A stretch of 64,000 bases of DNA. Origin: Cepaea nemoralis. Taxonomy: Eukaryota > Mollusca > Gastropoda > Stylommatophora > Helicidae. The stretch covers positions 372,501-436,500 of the forward strand of contig JACEFZ010025095.1 in NCBI GenBank assembly GCA_014155875.1. The letters are read 5' to 3'. The translations under genes and the position numbers were made by a program. Positions 36,701-48,879 of this stretch are shown one piece after another; positions within the stretch are counted from its first letter, which is position 1; each line of letters opens with the position of its first letter. The notes beneath the pieces are model-generated. The model made no database searches. It saw only the letters and a list, made by a program, of their open reading frames with translations, and had not been told where the DNA came from.

Positions 36701-38794
36701 TGTCACAAAATAAAACCGTGTGTTTAACCGGTTGATTATTATAGAGGATTTTCTGATTAAGCGGACGATCTGCCAGCGACAACTATTTTTACTAACTGGA
36801 AAAAACAAAGCGGATGTCAAAATCCCAGGACAATATTTGTAGCTGCACGTGTACATCTCTAACGGATTTGGAACATTTGGTGGTGATGGAGACAGATCCC
36901 GGCAGCGCCGTGGCAGTTTGTCAACATTTGAATACAAATGGAAGCAGTGGGGTCAGCCCATATACACATTTGGTGGTGAGTGAGGAGGAAGTGAGTGTGC
37001 TGAATCATATATCACTTTGACTAGTCATAAACATATCAGAGGGAAAACGGAAGTACTTAGCACGGAAGTAACAGTACATATGTCAATTCTTGGTTTCCGG
37101 AACATCGAGAAGATTGACGGGGTTATTTGCAACTGTTGTTGGGGGTATCCAGGAACTCGCTGGCTTGTTTTGGGAATCAAAACCTGTGATGACAAATCTA
37201 ACATGGAGGGAACCAGAGGGGGGATGGATCCCTGACAGGGGATGATCTGCCAATGTGCCACCTGTGTGGGGGCATAAAGGATAACGTCACGTGGCCAACT
37301 TTGGTAGTTTGCCATATAAACCCGAGTTGGGACCAACTAGGGGGACTTGAAAATGCTCTAGTCGGAGTGCCAGGGCACTGCAGTGCTTAGTGGAAATAAT
37401 ATCTACCGTGTGTTAATTAGTGACTTAATTTTACACGTGCCTATAATGGCAGATGTAGATATGATTGATAGGACTGCAGTAGTGCCATTTAAGGTATAAC
37501 CTATTATAATATTAGTTCTAATTAATATAGAATGTGGCCTTGTTAAACTATAGTGTGATGATTAGCACTGTTAGTGGAAACTAGTTAGAGTAGAATAGTG
37601 ATATTAACTCTGCTAGTTAAGAATAGATTAGTGAAGTGTTGATAAGCTTTACTAGTTGAGAATTGAGTAATGAGGGATAATTGGGATCTTCCCGTAGGCG
37701 TCCCTGGTGGGCGGGGTTCCGCATTCTGTTTGCTGATTTTTTCTTTGTCATAGCCTGATTCGGCTCTAGGTGGGTAGCTAATCTGCTCTATGACTAAGTC
37801 TAGTTAGCTAAAGATCATTAAGCAAGGTGATAGGCTTACACTCAGCCGAAAGGATCAGTGACTAGTACTATCACCAGATGTGTTGTTTCTATCCTAGGTT
37901 CCCTACCAGATCCAAGGAAACTCAACAAGTTTTTGGGAAAGAATCCAATCCCATTCGGAAGAACACCAGTTCAACAATCAATAAAGTTGCATACAGAACG
38001 TAACTAAAGCTAGAAGGAAGTTGATTCACCAAAGAGAGTGATGCTTACTGATGCACCACACAGCATCAGACAGTAGTAACGAACTGAAAACATTAAGTCT
38101 AATAATTACATAGTGTGATATAATCTCGTGTAATAGAACACAAGACTTGATACTTGAGGCTAGATAGACACGAGGGAGGATCCAGTACAGTAACAATTAA
38201 CATTAATGACTGTGTACACACTACAAAGGACTTGTGCAGTTTTTTTTTAAGGAACGATAGGAACGGACATTGTGTAGGGTGCAACCGGTCCATGATTAAC
38301 TGTTAATACCACCGGTGTCTATTTCGGATGATCATGAAATGGATTACCAGAGGTCTACAGAGGCAAAGCAGTATCCGGCAAGATGGTTTCGGCACTGGGT
38401 GAGATGTACATGTTCTGACATAACGTGCTGTGGTCTATCCTTGCTGGGATCAGCTGACTGGGTTGTAGTCTGAGAGTCCGATTCTACACACTTTATAGAA
38501 CACGTCACACATTTTCTTCGCATACACGTCTCATACACGTTACACTTTTCTTTTAGTAAATTAATCTTTATTAATTTTTAGAAGCAAGAGTTGTTGAGTA
38601 TGTTGCGTTGGGGAAGTATGAGAGGGGGCATAGTACGACAGTGAGAGAGTGATAGGAAAAGGTGTCCATAGGCTGATGGAGTGTGTTGGACGGAAGCTGG
38701 TGGATTCTCCAGAATATTGAGAGGGAAAAAATATTATAATGTGGGTGTCGGCTCTCTTCACTCCAGGGACGACACTGTAAAGGAGGACACGACA
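36701..38794 (+). repeat. 5' LTR (2094 bp)
   Basis: Starts TGTCACAAAATAAAACCG, ends GAGGACACGACA. Unusually long for a Ty3/gypsy LTR. Where the 3' LTR has AATAAA (about 45853), this copy reads AGTAAA (about 38556). Open frames inside it are not supported as genes. Confidence 0.95.
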
Positions 38795-38798
38795 TTAT

Positions 38799-38816
38799 TG
38801 GGGGTTCGTCCGGGAT
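38799..38816 (+). promoter_or_regulatory. Primer binding site, tRNA-Pro type
   Basis: TGGGGGTTCGTCCGGGAT, four bases after the 5' LTR. It would pair with the 3' end of tRNA-Pro with one mismatch. Confidence 0.85.
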
Positions 38817-39015
38817 CTTGGGACAGCGGGATCTCTCGTAAACGTGATCTTGGGACAGCGGGATCTCTCGTAAACGTGATCTTGGGACAGCGGGATCTCT
38901 CGTAAACGGGATCCTTGGACAGCGGGATCTCCCGTAAACGGAATCCTTGGACAGCGAGATCTCCTGCAAGCAGGAACGTTTGACAGGGGGATCTTCTGAC
39001 AATGGGGTCTTTTGA
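38814..39015 (+). repeat. Leader tandem repeats of the gypsy element
   Basis: About six increasingly diverged units of about 31 bp with GGGACAGCGGGATCTCTCGT at their core, starting at the primer site's 3' end. Possibly packaging or dimerisation signals; function unknown. Confidence 0.85.
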
Positions 39016-39271
39016 CACGGGATCCTTAGTTATTAGAGGGAGATATCATTTTGGAGAATCCAGCTAGAGTGAATGTGGATAGGGGTTAGGACTAATATCT
39101 TACCTGTTCACATTTCACACGTCTGCATAGGTCTGTGGTCCTGATTCTACTCTTGTCACTGAGTGAATGTGCTGTGTGTGGTAATATCTAGATTTATAGT
39201 ACTTGTTCATATATCTGTATAGTAATTTGCAGTTATATTGTACTAGACCTGCTAGCTTACCTCTCTGTATA

Positions 39272-40875
39272 ATGGCCACCCCTAAACTTAGCACAGCAGA
39301 ATTAAAGGCAAGGGGGGAAGAAATGGGTTTGGCGGGGTCTGCTCTAACGGATTACATACAGGAAGTGGAGAGAAAGTATCGTCAAGCAGAAAGGGAAGAT
39401 CGAAAGGCCGAGCTGGAATTCAGAAGGATGGAGTTGGAACAAGCAGCTAAGAAATTGGAAGCTGAGCAAGCAGCTAAGAAATTGGAAGTTGAGCAAGCAG
39501 CTAAGAAATTGGAAGCTGAGCAAGCAGCTAGGAAATTGGAAGCTGAGCAAGCAGCTAGGAAATTGGAAGCTGAGCAAGCAGCTAGGAAATTTGAAGCTGA
39601 GCAAGCAGCTAGGAAATTAGAAGCTGAACAGGAAGCACAGAAAAGGGAGCACGAGTACCGGATGAGGGAACTCGAGTTGAAGAGTCAATCTAATGGAGAA
39701 ACTGAGGGAGCAGTTGGAGGTTCCTCCATCCCAGGATCAACACCAGTAGGTGGACATGGGTACCATGCTATGAAGTTTCCTTTAGCGGTCTACGAGGAGG
39801 ACAAAGAGAAGATTGACCAGTACCTTCAACGCTTCGAGGCTATGTCAGTTGCTATGGGTCTGGAGCGTAACAAATGGAATCTTAAGCTATCCCAGGGATT
39901 ACGCGGGACCGGATGCGAGGTTTATACTCGCCTGCCACCAGGACATGAGAACAATTATGACGAGTTAAAGACGGCTCTGCTGAAACGATTCGAGGTTACG
40001 TCACATACCTACCGGAAAAAATTTCGAGCAGCGAAATGAGAACCCGGAGAGTTGTTTGCCGCCATCAGTTTGCGTCTTAAATCTTATCTCCATAAGTGGA
40101 TGGATTTGGCTGGGTTAGTACATGACTATGAGAGTCTGGAAGAGCTCATGGTGGTCGACCAGCTGAAGAAGCAAATGTCTAAACCTCTCAGGACGTTCCT
40201 GGGAGAACAAGGAGCGGAACGTATTGACCTCGTGACTAAATTAGCAGAACGGTTCGTCGAGGTACATGGGGAGGCAGGGGAAAACCTTTCCACCAACACA
40301 AAAGTCAAGAGAAACATGACAAGAAGAAAGCCAAAAACTCAGGAACCAAAAAGTGGGAACCTTATGTGCAAAAATCAGAGGATAGTTCAGAGAAGAAGAA
40401 GGAGGGAAGCAAGAGCACTTCAAGCTCTACACCTAAACGACCGTGGTCGGAGAAGTGGTGTTCAATTTGTAAGTCACCCTCTCACAATACGAGGGACTGC
40501 AAATCGAAGGCTAAGAACCCTCACTTCGCAGCATGTCAAGTGACTTCCAAGGAGGTTGTCACGGAAAATGCCAAGGTCAAAAAGGAAGCTCGCCACCAGG
40601 AGAGCTCACTCAAGTCCGGCACTAGAAAATCTAGGACAGGGAAATGGTGCAACCAATGCAAGTCAAACACGCACAATGCTATTGACTGCAGGGGAAAGTC
40701 AGGAGACACTCAATTCGTCGTGTGCTCAGGAAAACCTAAGGTGGAGCCCACCGAACAGGTCGAGGCCGAGGAAGAGACTCCAGACCAGGAAAAACCACCT
40801 GTAGTGGAATTGGTAGAGGTTAACGGTCTCAAGTGGAGTGTTTATACGACACAGGACTGGACGGGGAGGCCGTGA
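39272..40875 (+). pseudogene. gag of the Gmr1-like element, broken
   Basis: ATG at 39272. Residues about 56-118 are seven perfect or near-perfect 9-aa repeats (EQAAKKLEA type), a long charged helix predicted to coil. A SCAN-like capsid helix region follows (YEEDKEKIDQYLQRFEAM...). A TGA at 40037-40039 interrupts it; the frame continues unchanged to about 40280, where a frameshift moves to the frame with two CCHC zinc knuckles (CSICKSPSHNTRDC near 40460 and CNQCKSNTHNAIDC near 40650). Another frame change separates it from pol near 40835. Confidence 0.88.
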
Positions 40876-42734
40876 TTTCTGCGGATCTGGTACATCCAGA
40901 ACAATTCACAGGTGAAACCATGGAGATACAGCCTGCACAGAAGAGTGCTGTAGTCATGAAGTTGCCCATTGCTAATGTGGAGATTCGGTCAAGGTACGTC
41001 ACCGGCACCATCAAGGCCGCTGTATTGACCGATCCCATTTTTCCAGTCATCCTAGGTTGCCGGTATGTCTTTCTGGGAATGCCCAGGGAGCCAATCCATA
41101 TGGGAGCAATGCAGACTCGCTCTCAGACGAAAACGGAAGAGGCAGCCGCAATTGTGACTAACCCAATGCCGGGGGAGCTACGAACTGCCCAGAGTGAGGA
41201 TGATACTTTACGTCCTTGCTACAAAAAGCTGCAGAAAAGTGCTGATCCACCAAGACGGGGGCAGTACTACATGAAGAATAGGATACTCTACAGGAGAGCA
41301 GGAAGGGGAGACAACCTATACGGTCAGTTGGTCGTCCCGAAAGCTCACCGGTCCCAGATTCTTCATATGGGGCATACCATCTCCTTTAGTGGACACATGG
41401 GTATTGCCGCCACCATGCAGCGGATTTCCTGCCACTACTATTGGCCGGGAATGACAGATGATGTGCGTCGGTATGTGAAGTCATGCCCTGAGTGCCAGAG
41501 GGTGGCACCGAAACACTGGACAGCACCGGTGGTGTTGGGTGAGATGCCCATCATGAACTCTCCTTTCGAGAGGGTAGCCATCGATATCGTGGGTCCACTT
41601 CCCAGGACTAGGAAGAGGAACATGTATATACTCACAATGGTGGATTGCTGTACAATGTGGGGTGAGGCTATACCGTTGACCACAATTGACTCGAAAAGAG
41701 TGGCGGACGCACTGATGGAGGCCTTTACCAGATTAGGCTTTCCGGATCAAATTCTGACGGACAATGGATCTCAGTTTTGTGGAAAACTCATGGAGGAGGT
41801 ATTTAGGGTGTTTCACTCTAACCACATACATACCAGCCCTTACCACCCTCAAGCCAATGGACAAGTAGAGCGTTTCAACGGTACGTTGATGACAATGCTC
41901 AGGAAATTAGCGCAGGAAAAACCAGATAGGTGGGATGAATATATCCCAGCAGCACTCTTTGCCTATCGGGAAGTTCCTCATGGCTCAACAGGACTACCAC
42001 CCGCTACGTTGCTGTTTGGTCGTCAAATCAAAGGACCGTTGGAAGCCATGTTGAGGAGTTGGACTGAAGAGGGGACGTCAGAAGAAGTGATCTCATCCTA
42101 TCAATACGTGGAGGAACTGAAAGAAAAACTCCACAAGGGATGGACTCTGGCAAATCAAAACTTGAAAAAGGCCAGGAAAAGACATGCGGCTTACTACAAC
42201 CGTAGGTCTAAAGAAAGATCTCTAGAGGTGGGAGATAAAGTCTTGTTGCTACTCCCAACGGGAAACAACAAACTGGAGATAGGTTGGCAAGGACCATTTC
42301 CCGTGGAAAGGGTGATATCCAGAACCAACTATCAGATCCGGATCCGGGGAAAGTCGAAGATTTTCCATATCAATCTCTTGCGGAAATACGAAGAGAGACC
42401 CGGAGACAAGGCAGCTCACCTCATGGCAATGGCAGTTGCAGTGGAGACAGAAGTGGGAACCAACGAGGGCAGGGAATATCCCTTAGTACACCAGGAAACC
42501 TATAGGGATGTGCAAGTGAACCCTGATCTGACCTCCCAGGAGAGGGAAAGGATAACCCAGGTTCTCAAGTCTCATAAGGAGATACTGACTGATAAACCAG
42601 GACGAACGAGGTTGGTGGAGTTCGAGATGACTTTGACCACACAGGAGCCTGTTCGCCAAAAGGTTTACCCAGTGCCATTCTCTAAAGAAAAGGCCCTGGA
42701 GGAGGAAATAAAAAACTGCTGGAGGATGACGTGA
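40833..42734 (+). CDS. pol, protease-integrase part (Gmr1-like)
   Basis: About 633 codons. The protease motif LYDTGLDGE is at residues about 4-12. From about 165 the integrase starts with its HHCC zinc site (H...H before CPECQR), then the catalytic core: VAIDIVGPL, LTDNGSQF and the glutamate in HPQANGQVERFNG, completing D-D-E. A C-terminal GPF-type module (GWQGPFPV...) follows. The frame then runs straight into the RT N-terminus (VYPVPFSKEKALEEEI), proving that integrase precedes RT in one polyprotein. It ends at a single-base deletion near 42710. The first codon is GTG, so the true start is by frameshift from gag. Confidence 0.92.
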   Translation: MECLYDTGLDGEAVISADLVHPEQFTGETMEIQPAQKSAVVMKLPIANVEIRSRYVTGTIKAAVLTDPIFPVILGCRYVFLGMPREPIHMGAMQTRSQTKTEEAAAIVTNPMPGELRTAQSEDDTLRPCYKKLQKSADPPRRGQYYMKNRILYRRAGRGDNLYGQLVVPKAHRSQILHMGHTISFSGHMGIAATMQRISCHYYWPGMTDDVRRYVKSCPECQRVAPKHWTAPVVLGEMPIMNSPFERVAIDIVGPLPRTRKRNMYILTMVDCCTMWGEAIPLTTIDSKRVADALMEAFTRLGFPDQILTDNGSQFCGKLMEEVFRVFHSNHIHTSPYHPQANGQVERFNGTLMTMLRKLAQEKPDRWDEYIPAALFAYREVPHGSTGLPPATLLFGRQIKGPLEAMLRSWTEEGTSEEVISSYQYVEELKEKLHKGWTLANQNLKKARKRHAAYYNRRSKERSLEVGDKVLLLLPTGNNKLEIGWQGPFPVERVISRTNYQIRIRGKSKIFHINLLRKYEERPGDKAAHLMAMAVAVETEVGTNEGREYPLVHQETYRDVQVNPDLTSQERERITQVLKSHKEILTDKPGRTRLVEFEMTLTTQEPVRQKVYPVPFSKEKALEEEIKNCWRMT

Positions 42735-43933
42735 TTGCACCATCCACATCCCCATACAATGCGGGGGTAGTTTTGTTACGCAAACCAAGTGGAGAACACC
42801 GGTTGTGTATAGACTAGCGACTTCTGAACAGTCACACACAATTTCAGGTGGAACCTTTGCCGAATCCAGCTCAGTTATTCGCTAGGCTCCATAAGGCTCG
42901 GTACTTTTCAAAGGTGGATCTGAGTCGGGGGTACTATCAGATACCAGTCAAACCGGAGATTCGACCACTGTTAGCTTTCAGTACACCCAGTGGACACTAC
43001 GAATTCAAGGTCATGCCCTTTGGACTCAGCAATGCACCCAGTGTGTTTACACGCATGATGAGGACTTTACTAGATCCGTTACAGGATCCGTCCATCATCT
43101 CATTCATGGATGATATTCTGATTTCCAGTGACAGCCTGGATGACCACTTACAATCCTTGGAGAGAGTGTTTAATAGGCTCAAGGAAGCAGGGCTTACTGC
43201 TCGTCCAACCAAGTGCATGATTGGTTACCAGACTCTGGAATTTCTAGGTCACACCATCACTCCAGGACACATTGTCCCAGAAGAGAAGAACCTGGAGAAA
43301 ATCAGAAATGCACCAAGGCCAAAAACGAAGAAGGATGTGCGATCTTTTCTCTCGTTGTGTGGGTTCTACCACAAATTTATCCCACATTTCACTGAACTGG
43401 GAGCTCCGTTGACCGAAACCTTGAAAAAGGGATTACCGGATCAAATCATTTGGACACCAGAATGTGACAATGCCTATAGTCAGTTAAAGGAGGCATTGGT
43501 CAGCAAACCTGTATTACAGCTCCCTGACCTTTCCAAACAATTTGTGTTGAGAACAGATGCGAGTGCGATTGGAATTGGAGCCGCTTTGTTACAGGAAGGA
43601 AAAGACGATGCTTCGGTTTTGCAACCTGTGGCATACGCAAGTAAGAAACTTCTACAGGCGGAGATGAATTATTCAACCGTCGAGAGAGAGTGCTTGTCCC
43701 TCGTATGGGCAGTGCAAAAATTCCAGCCCTATTTGTATGGAGTTAAGTTTCGGGTCCAGTCGGATCATCAACCCCTGATGTTCCTGGCTACTTCTCAGAA
43801 GCTCAACGCCCGTTTGATGCGGTGGTCGTTGTTACTTCAACCTTATAATTTCACAGTAGAGTACATTCCTGGGAAGGAAAATGTTGGAGCGGATTTCTTG
43901 TCAAGACACCCAGCTCCTGAAGAAGAAGAATGA
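42735..43933 (+). pseudogene. pol, RT-RNase H part (Gmr1-like)
   Basis: After the frameshift near 42710 the frame reads VIAPSTSPYNAGVVLLRKPS and meets a TAG at about 42813; from 42848 to 43933 it is open. RT: FSKVDLSRGYYQIPV, MPFGLSNAPSVF, catalytic FMDDIL near 43105. RNase H: LRTDASAIGIGAALLQ, the glutamate in STVERECLSLVWA and QSDHQPL. It ends KENVGADFLSRHP plus an acidic tail, only 64 bp before the 3' LTR. No integrase follows, consistent with the rearranged order. Confidence 0.92.
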
Positions 43934-43997
43934 ATCATATGGATTAAACTCACGGTGGAGAAGAGTGAGATGGACTACTCTCTTAGGAGGGGGCCTA

Positions 43998-46091
43998 TGT
44001 CACAAAATAAAACCGTGTGTTTAACCGGTTGATTATTATAGAGGATTTTCTGATTAAGCGGACGATCTGCCAGCGACAACTATTTTTACTAACTGGAAAA
44101 AACAAAGCGGATGTCAAAATCCCAGGACAATATTTGTAGCTGCACGTGTACATCTCTAACGGGTTGGAACATTTGGTGGTGATGGAGACAGATCCCGGCA
44201 GCGCCGTGGCAGTTTGTCAACATTTGAATACAAATGGAAGCAGTGGGGTCAGCCCATATACACATTTGGTGGTGAGTGAGGAGGAAGTGAGTGTGCTGAA
44301 TCATATATCACTTTGACTAGTCATAAACATATCAGAGGGAAAACGGAAGTACTTAGCACGGAAGTAACAGTACATATGTCAATTCTTGGTTTCCGGAACA
44401 TCGAGAAGATTGACGGGGTTATTTGCAACTGTTGTTGGGGGTATCCAGGAACTCGCTGGCTTGTTTTGGGAATCAAAACCTGTGATGACAAATCTAACAT
44501 GGAGGGAACCAGAGGGGGATGGATCCCTGACAAGGGATGATCTGCCAATATGCCACCTGTGTGGGGGCATAAAGGATAACGTCACGTGGCCAACTTTGGT
44601 AGTTTGCCATATAAACCCGAGTTGGGACCAACTAGGGGGACTTGAAAATGCTCTAGTCGGAGTGCCAGGGCACTGCAGTGCTTAGTGGAAATAATATATA
44701 CCGTGTGTTAATTAGTGACTTAATTTTACACGTGCCTATAATGGCAGATGTAGATATGATTGATAGGACTGCAGTAGTGCCATTTAAGGTATAACCTATT
44801 ATAATATTAGTTCTAATTAATATAGACTGTGGCCTTGTTAAACTATAGTGTGATGATTAGCACTGTTAGTGGAAACTAATTAGAGTAGAATAGTGATATT
44901 AACTCTGCTAGTTAAGAATAGATTAGTGAAGTGTTGATAAGCTTTACTAGTTGAGAATTGAGTAATGAGGGATAATTGGGATCTTCCCGTAGGTGTCCCT
45001 GGTGGGCGGGGTTCCGCATTCTGTTTGCTGATTTTTTTCTTTGTCATAGCCTGATTCTGCTCTAGGTGGGTAGCTAATCTGCTCTATGACTAAGTCTAGT
45101 TAGCTAAAGATCATTAAGCAAGGTGATAGGCTTACACTCAGCCGAAAGGATCAGTGACTAGTACTATCACCAGATGTGTTGTTTCTATCCTAGGTTCCCT
45201 ACCAGATCCAAGGAAACTCAAACAAGTTTTTGGGAAAGAATCCAATCCCATTCGGAAGAACACCAGTTCAACAATCAATAAAGTTGCATACAGAACGTAA
45301 CTAAAGCTAGAAGGAAGTTGATTCACCAAAGAGAGTGATGCGTACTGATGCACCACACAGCATCAGACAGTAGTAACGAACTGAAAACATTAAGTCTAAT
45401 AATTACATAGTGTGATATAATCTCGTGTAATAGAACACAAGACTTGATACTTGAGGCCTAGATAGACACGAGGGAGGATCCAGTACAGTAACAATTAACA
45501 TTAATGACTGTGTACACACTACAAAGGACTTGTGCAGTTTTTTTAAGGAACGATAGGAACGGACATTGTGTAGGTTGCAACCGGTCCATGATTAACTGTT
45601 AATACCACCGGTGTCTATTTCGGATGATCATGAAATGGGATTACCAGAGGTCTACAGAGGCAAAGCAGTATCCGGCAAGATGGTTTCGGCACTGGGTGAG
45701 ATGTACATGTTCTGACGTAACGTGCTGTGGTCTATCCTTGCTGGGATCAGCTGACTGGGTTGTAGTCTGAGAGTCCGATTCTACACACTTTATAGAACAC
45801 GTCACACATTTTCTTCGCATACACGTCTCATACACGTTACACTTTTCTTTTAATAAATTAATCTTTATTAATTTTTAGAAGCAAGAGTTGTTGAGTATGT
45901 TGCGTTGGGGAAGTATGAGAGGGGGCATAGTACGACAGTGAGAGAGTGATAGGAAAAGGTGTCCATAGGCTGATGGAGTGTGTTGGACGGAAGCTGGTGG
46001 ATTCTCCAGAATATTGAGAGGGAAAAAATATTATAATGTGGGTGTCGGCTCTCTTCACTCCAGGGACGACACTGTAAAGGAGGACACGACA
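43998..46091 (+). repeat. 3' LTR (2094 bp)
   Basis: Same length and ends as the 5' LTR. Preceded by a purine-rich TTAGGAGGGGGCC tract acting as polypurine tract. Confidence 0.95.
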
Positions 46092-46096
46092 GTGGG

Positions 46097-46879
46097 TACG
46101 AATGCCAACAGATTTCTGTATGTCCTTTTCAATTTGCATCCAACTAGACATAAAATACAGACACGAAAATCCGTCTGCTGTGGACGCGGAAGTACAGCCT
46201 TTAATCTTCGAGAATACTTCGGAGGGTGATGCTATCATTTACACGGAGTGAAACGAGTGAGAAGTTCATGGGCTGTTAAGGCTCAAGCCGGAGGGAGAAT
46301 TGTGAAGGAAGATTCTGGTGCTTTTGCTTTGAACACAAGTAACCTGACTATGGAAGTCATGGCAGTAAGTAAAGCAATAACATGACTCGAGACAGACATT
46401 CACTAGGGCATGTTTCCTTAGTAACACAATGTGCATGCTCAAGAGGATAGATATGAGGTGGATCCAAAGAGAGTGGCTGCTGTCTGTGGAACGGTCTTGG
46501 CTGGCAAAGATTAGTTTCATTTTCGTACCAGGGCATGTGAGTGTACGAGGAAATGAGCGGGCTGACAAGCTTGCAGGTAAAGCTACTGTGGAAGGCAGAC
46601 GAGCCATGGACTAGGCTGACATTCTGAATCCTCTACGAGAAGTAAGACTTTTGCGAAAACCATGTGATGACTGTCAGTCTACAACCATGGTCAGACTGCG
46701 AGAACAGCAAATTAAAAGAGGTGTTGCCAAACAAGAACACTACCCGGGAAGCTAGAGAAGAGTAATAAACCAACACAGAACTGGTGTCGTCAGTTGCAAC
46801 ACGCTGCGGGATTTGCTGAGGAGGGGATTCGAGCACTTTTGGACTGAATGGTTCGATGTGCAATGTGGATGATCTGTCG

Positions 46880-46880
<1 letters not shown>
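46097..46880 (+). mobile_element. I-type LINE fragment with RNase H domain
   Basis: The frame at about 46235-46610 encodes an RNase H-like segment: VRSSWAVKAQAGGRIVKE, the glutamate in NLTMEVMAVSKAI, and FVPGHVSVRGNERADKLAGK, a block typical of RNase H in I-clade LINEs. Several stops are present. A Cys/His tail (HRTGVVSCNTL) follows near 46770. The gypsy element inserted immediately upstream. Confidence 0.7.
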
Positions 46881-46910
<30 letters not shown>

Positions 46911-46940
46911 GACTGACTGACTGACTGACTAACTAACTAA
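46880..46940. repeat. (CTAA)n/(CTGA)n microsatellite
   Basis: Tetranucleotide runs between the I-type LINE fragment and LINE family A. A longer (AACT)n run is at 47374-47500. Confidence 0.9.
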
Positions 46941-47373
46941 CTGTTGTTGTTTGTCCATCAGAAATGATGATGACCATTCATTTCACCCAGTGGGGTTGAA
47001 AGTATGGAGCCGTGAGTTCTAAGATGGCTGATAAGGCCTATTTTGGCTCGAAATGTTCTTTGACAATGTGGACAAAGAATGCTTAACGTTTCTGGAGGAG
47101 GATTTTCTGCAGTGGTTTTACTGTTCTGTCTTCTCTTCACAGCTCTTGCAGTCCTGGTTGCCTCACAAGTGACTGCACCCTTGCGTAATGATGTACGCCA
47201 CGAATTTCGGTCTCTGGCTGCAGTCTCCCATGTGTCATGATTAATTCCAAAAGCATTCTGTGAGATTTTCAGACTGTCTTTAAAGCGTTTCCTCTGGCCG
47301 CCTTGGGAGCGTTTACCACAACGCAAATCGCCGTAAAAAATTCGTTTAGGGAGCCTGTGATCTGGCATGCGAG
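46941..47373 (-). mobile_element. LINE family A 3' portion, best-preserved tail
   Basis: A continuous 139-codon frame (47377-46958): TRMPDHRLPKRIFYGDLRCG, RDRNSWRTSLRKGAVTCEA, and terminal CPHCQRTFRAKIGLISHLRT. It is flanked on both sides by CTAA repeats, suggesting insertion into that microsatellite. Confidence 0.85.
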
Positions 47374-47379
47374 TCAAGT

Positions 47380-47437
<58 letters not shown>

Positions 47438-47500
47438 CTAACTAACTAACTAACTAAGTAACTAACTTACGAATTAACTAACTAACTAACTAACTAAGCC
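47374..47500. repeat. (AACT)n microsatellite
   Basis: About 28 AACT/CTAA units with small interruptions. Nothing is recognised from 47500 to 48110. Confidence 0.92.
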
Positions 47501-48110
47501 GCAAATTCATTTTGATGTCGGAAACTGCTCAAGGTCCCCCGACCGCTCCTATCTCGCCAACTTGAAGTAAACAAGTTGCAGCTGCTAACACAGACCGTTT
47601 TTCGGTACCGGATAAAACCAAGAGTGGCATTGAAAACATGCCGTGAATTAGACTTTCTGTATTATCATCATCTGGTTAATCCAGGGTGATTTCATGACAC
47701 AAGGGTCCTATATTTGTGCATTTCCGGGAATGTGTGAAACTGTAACTAGTGCTTGATACACGGTTTTGAACACAGTGGATACGCTACGTACTATGCAATT
47801 TGAGGTCTTGAAACCGTCAGCATACAGTCCCAACCTAGTGCCAACATACTTTCACTTGTCTGAACCCTTGACAAAATATTTGCAGGGTTAGAAGTTTGCA
47901 GATGACTATGAGTTAATGGAGGCGGTGCAGGCATTGATATTAGGCCACATCCAACAATTGTCCACACTGGCAGCAGGAAGCTAGTGGACGGGTGGACCAA
48001 GTCTTTTGCCAGGCAAGGGGAACTATGTTGAGAAATAACACAACATTTCTGGTTCACACTAATGTGAAAATATTATTCGTAAAATATGTTACTTAATGAC
48101 TTCACCTCGT

Positions 48111-48567
<457 letters not shown>

Positions 48568-48879
48568 CAATGTTTAAAAAAAAAATACATTGATTATGTT
48601 AGCTGATGTCTTTAACTAGGTAGTAAGTGTGTTAAGACGCTCAAAACAATAGTCTGTCATTACCAGGCCACTGGGTCCAATCTCGTCTTGCCGTTCAACA
48701 GAAACACTAAGAACATGCGACACCTGAGTAGTGTATAGGTACAAAAGCACGCGAATTTTTGTGGTGGTGGTGGACTATATAAATCAACCATTTATCGATT
48801 TTGTGGCGCAATTTGAAATCTATTTTTAGCATTTATCGATTTTCCTCCACAAAGGGCGATAACTCCTGCTATGATTATT

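Larger units (their letters stand above)
36701..46091 (+). mobile_element. Gmr1-like Ty3/gypsy LTR retrotransposon
   Basis: 9391 bp, with two 2094-bp LTRs flanked by the 5-bp duplication GTGGG (36696-36700, 46092-46096). The primer site TGGGGGTTCGTCCGGGAT (38799-38816) differs by one base from the complement of tRNA-Pro. Order: gag, protease, integrase, RT, RNase H. Integrase before RT is unusual for Ty3/gypsy and is the defining trait of the Gmr1 group. One in-frame stop and one frameshift in gag and two lesions at the start of RT make this copy non-functional. The LTRs differ at only about a dozen substitutions plus a few single-base indels by eye, so it is recent. Confidence 0.95.

Noticed and set aside
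37017..37235. Short ORFs inside the 2.1-kb LTRs as genes
   Set aside because: Frames differ between the two LTR copies because of 1-bp indels and show no recognised domain.
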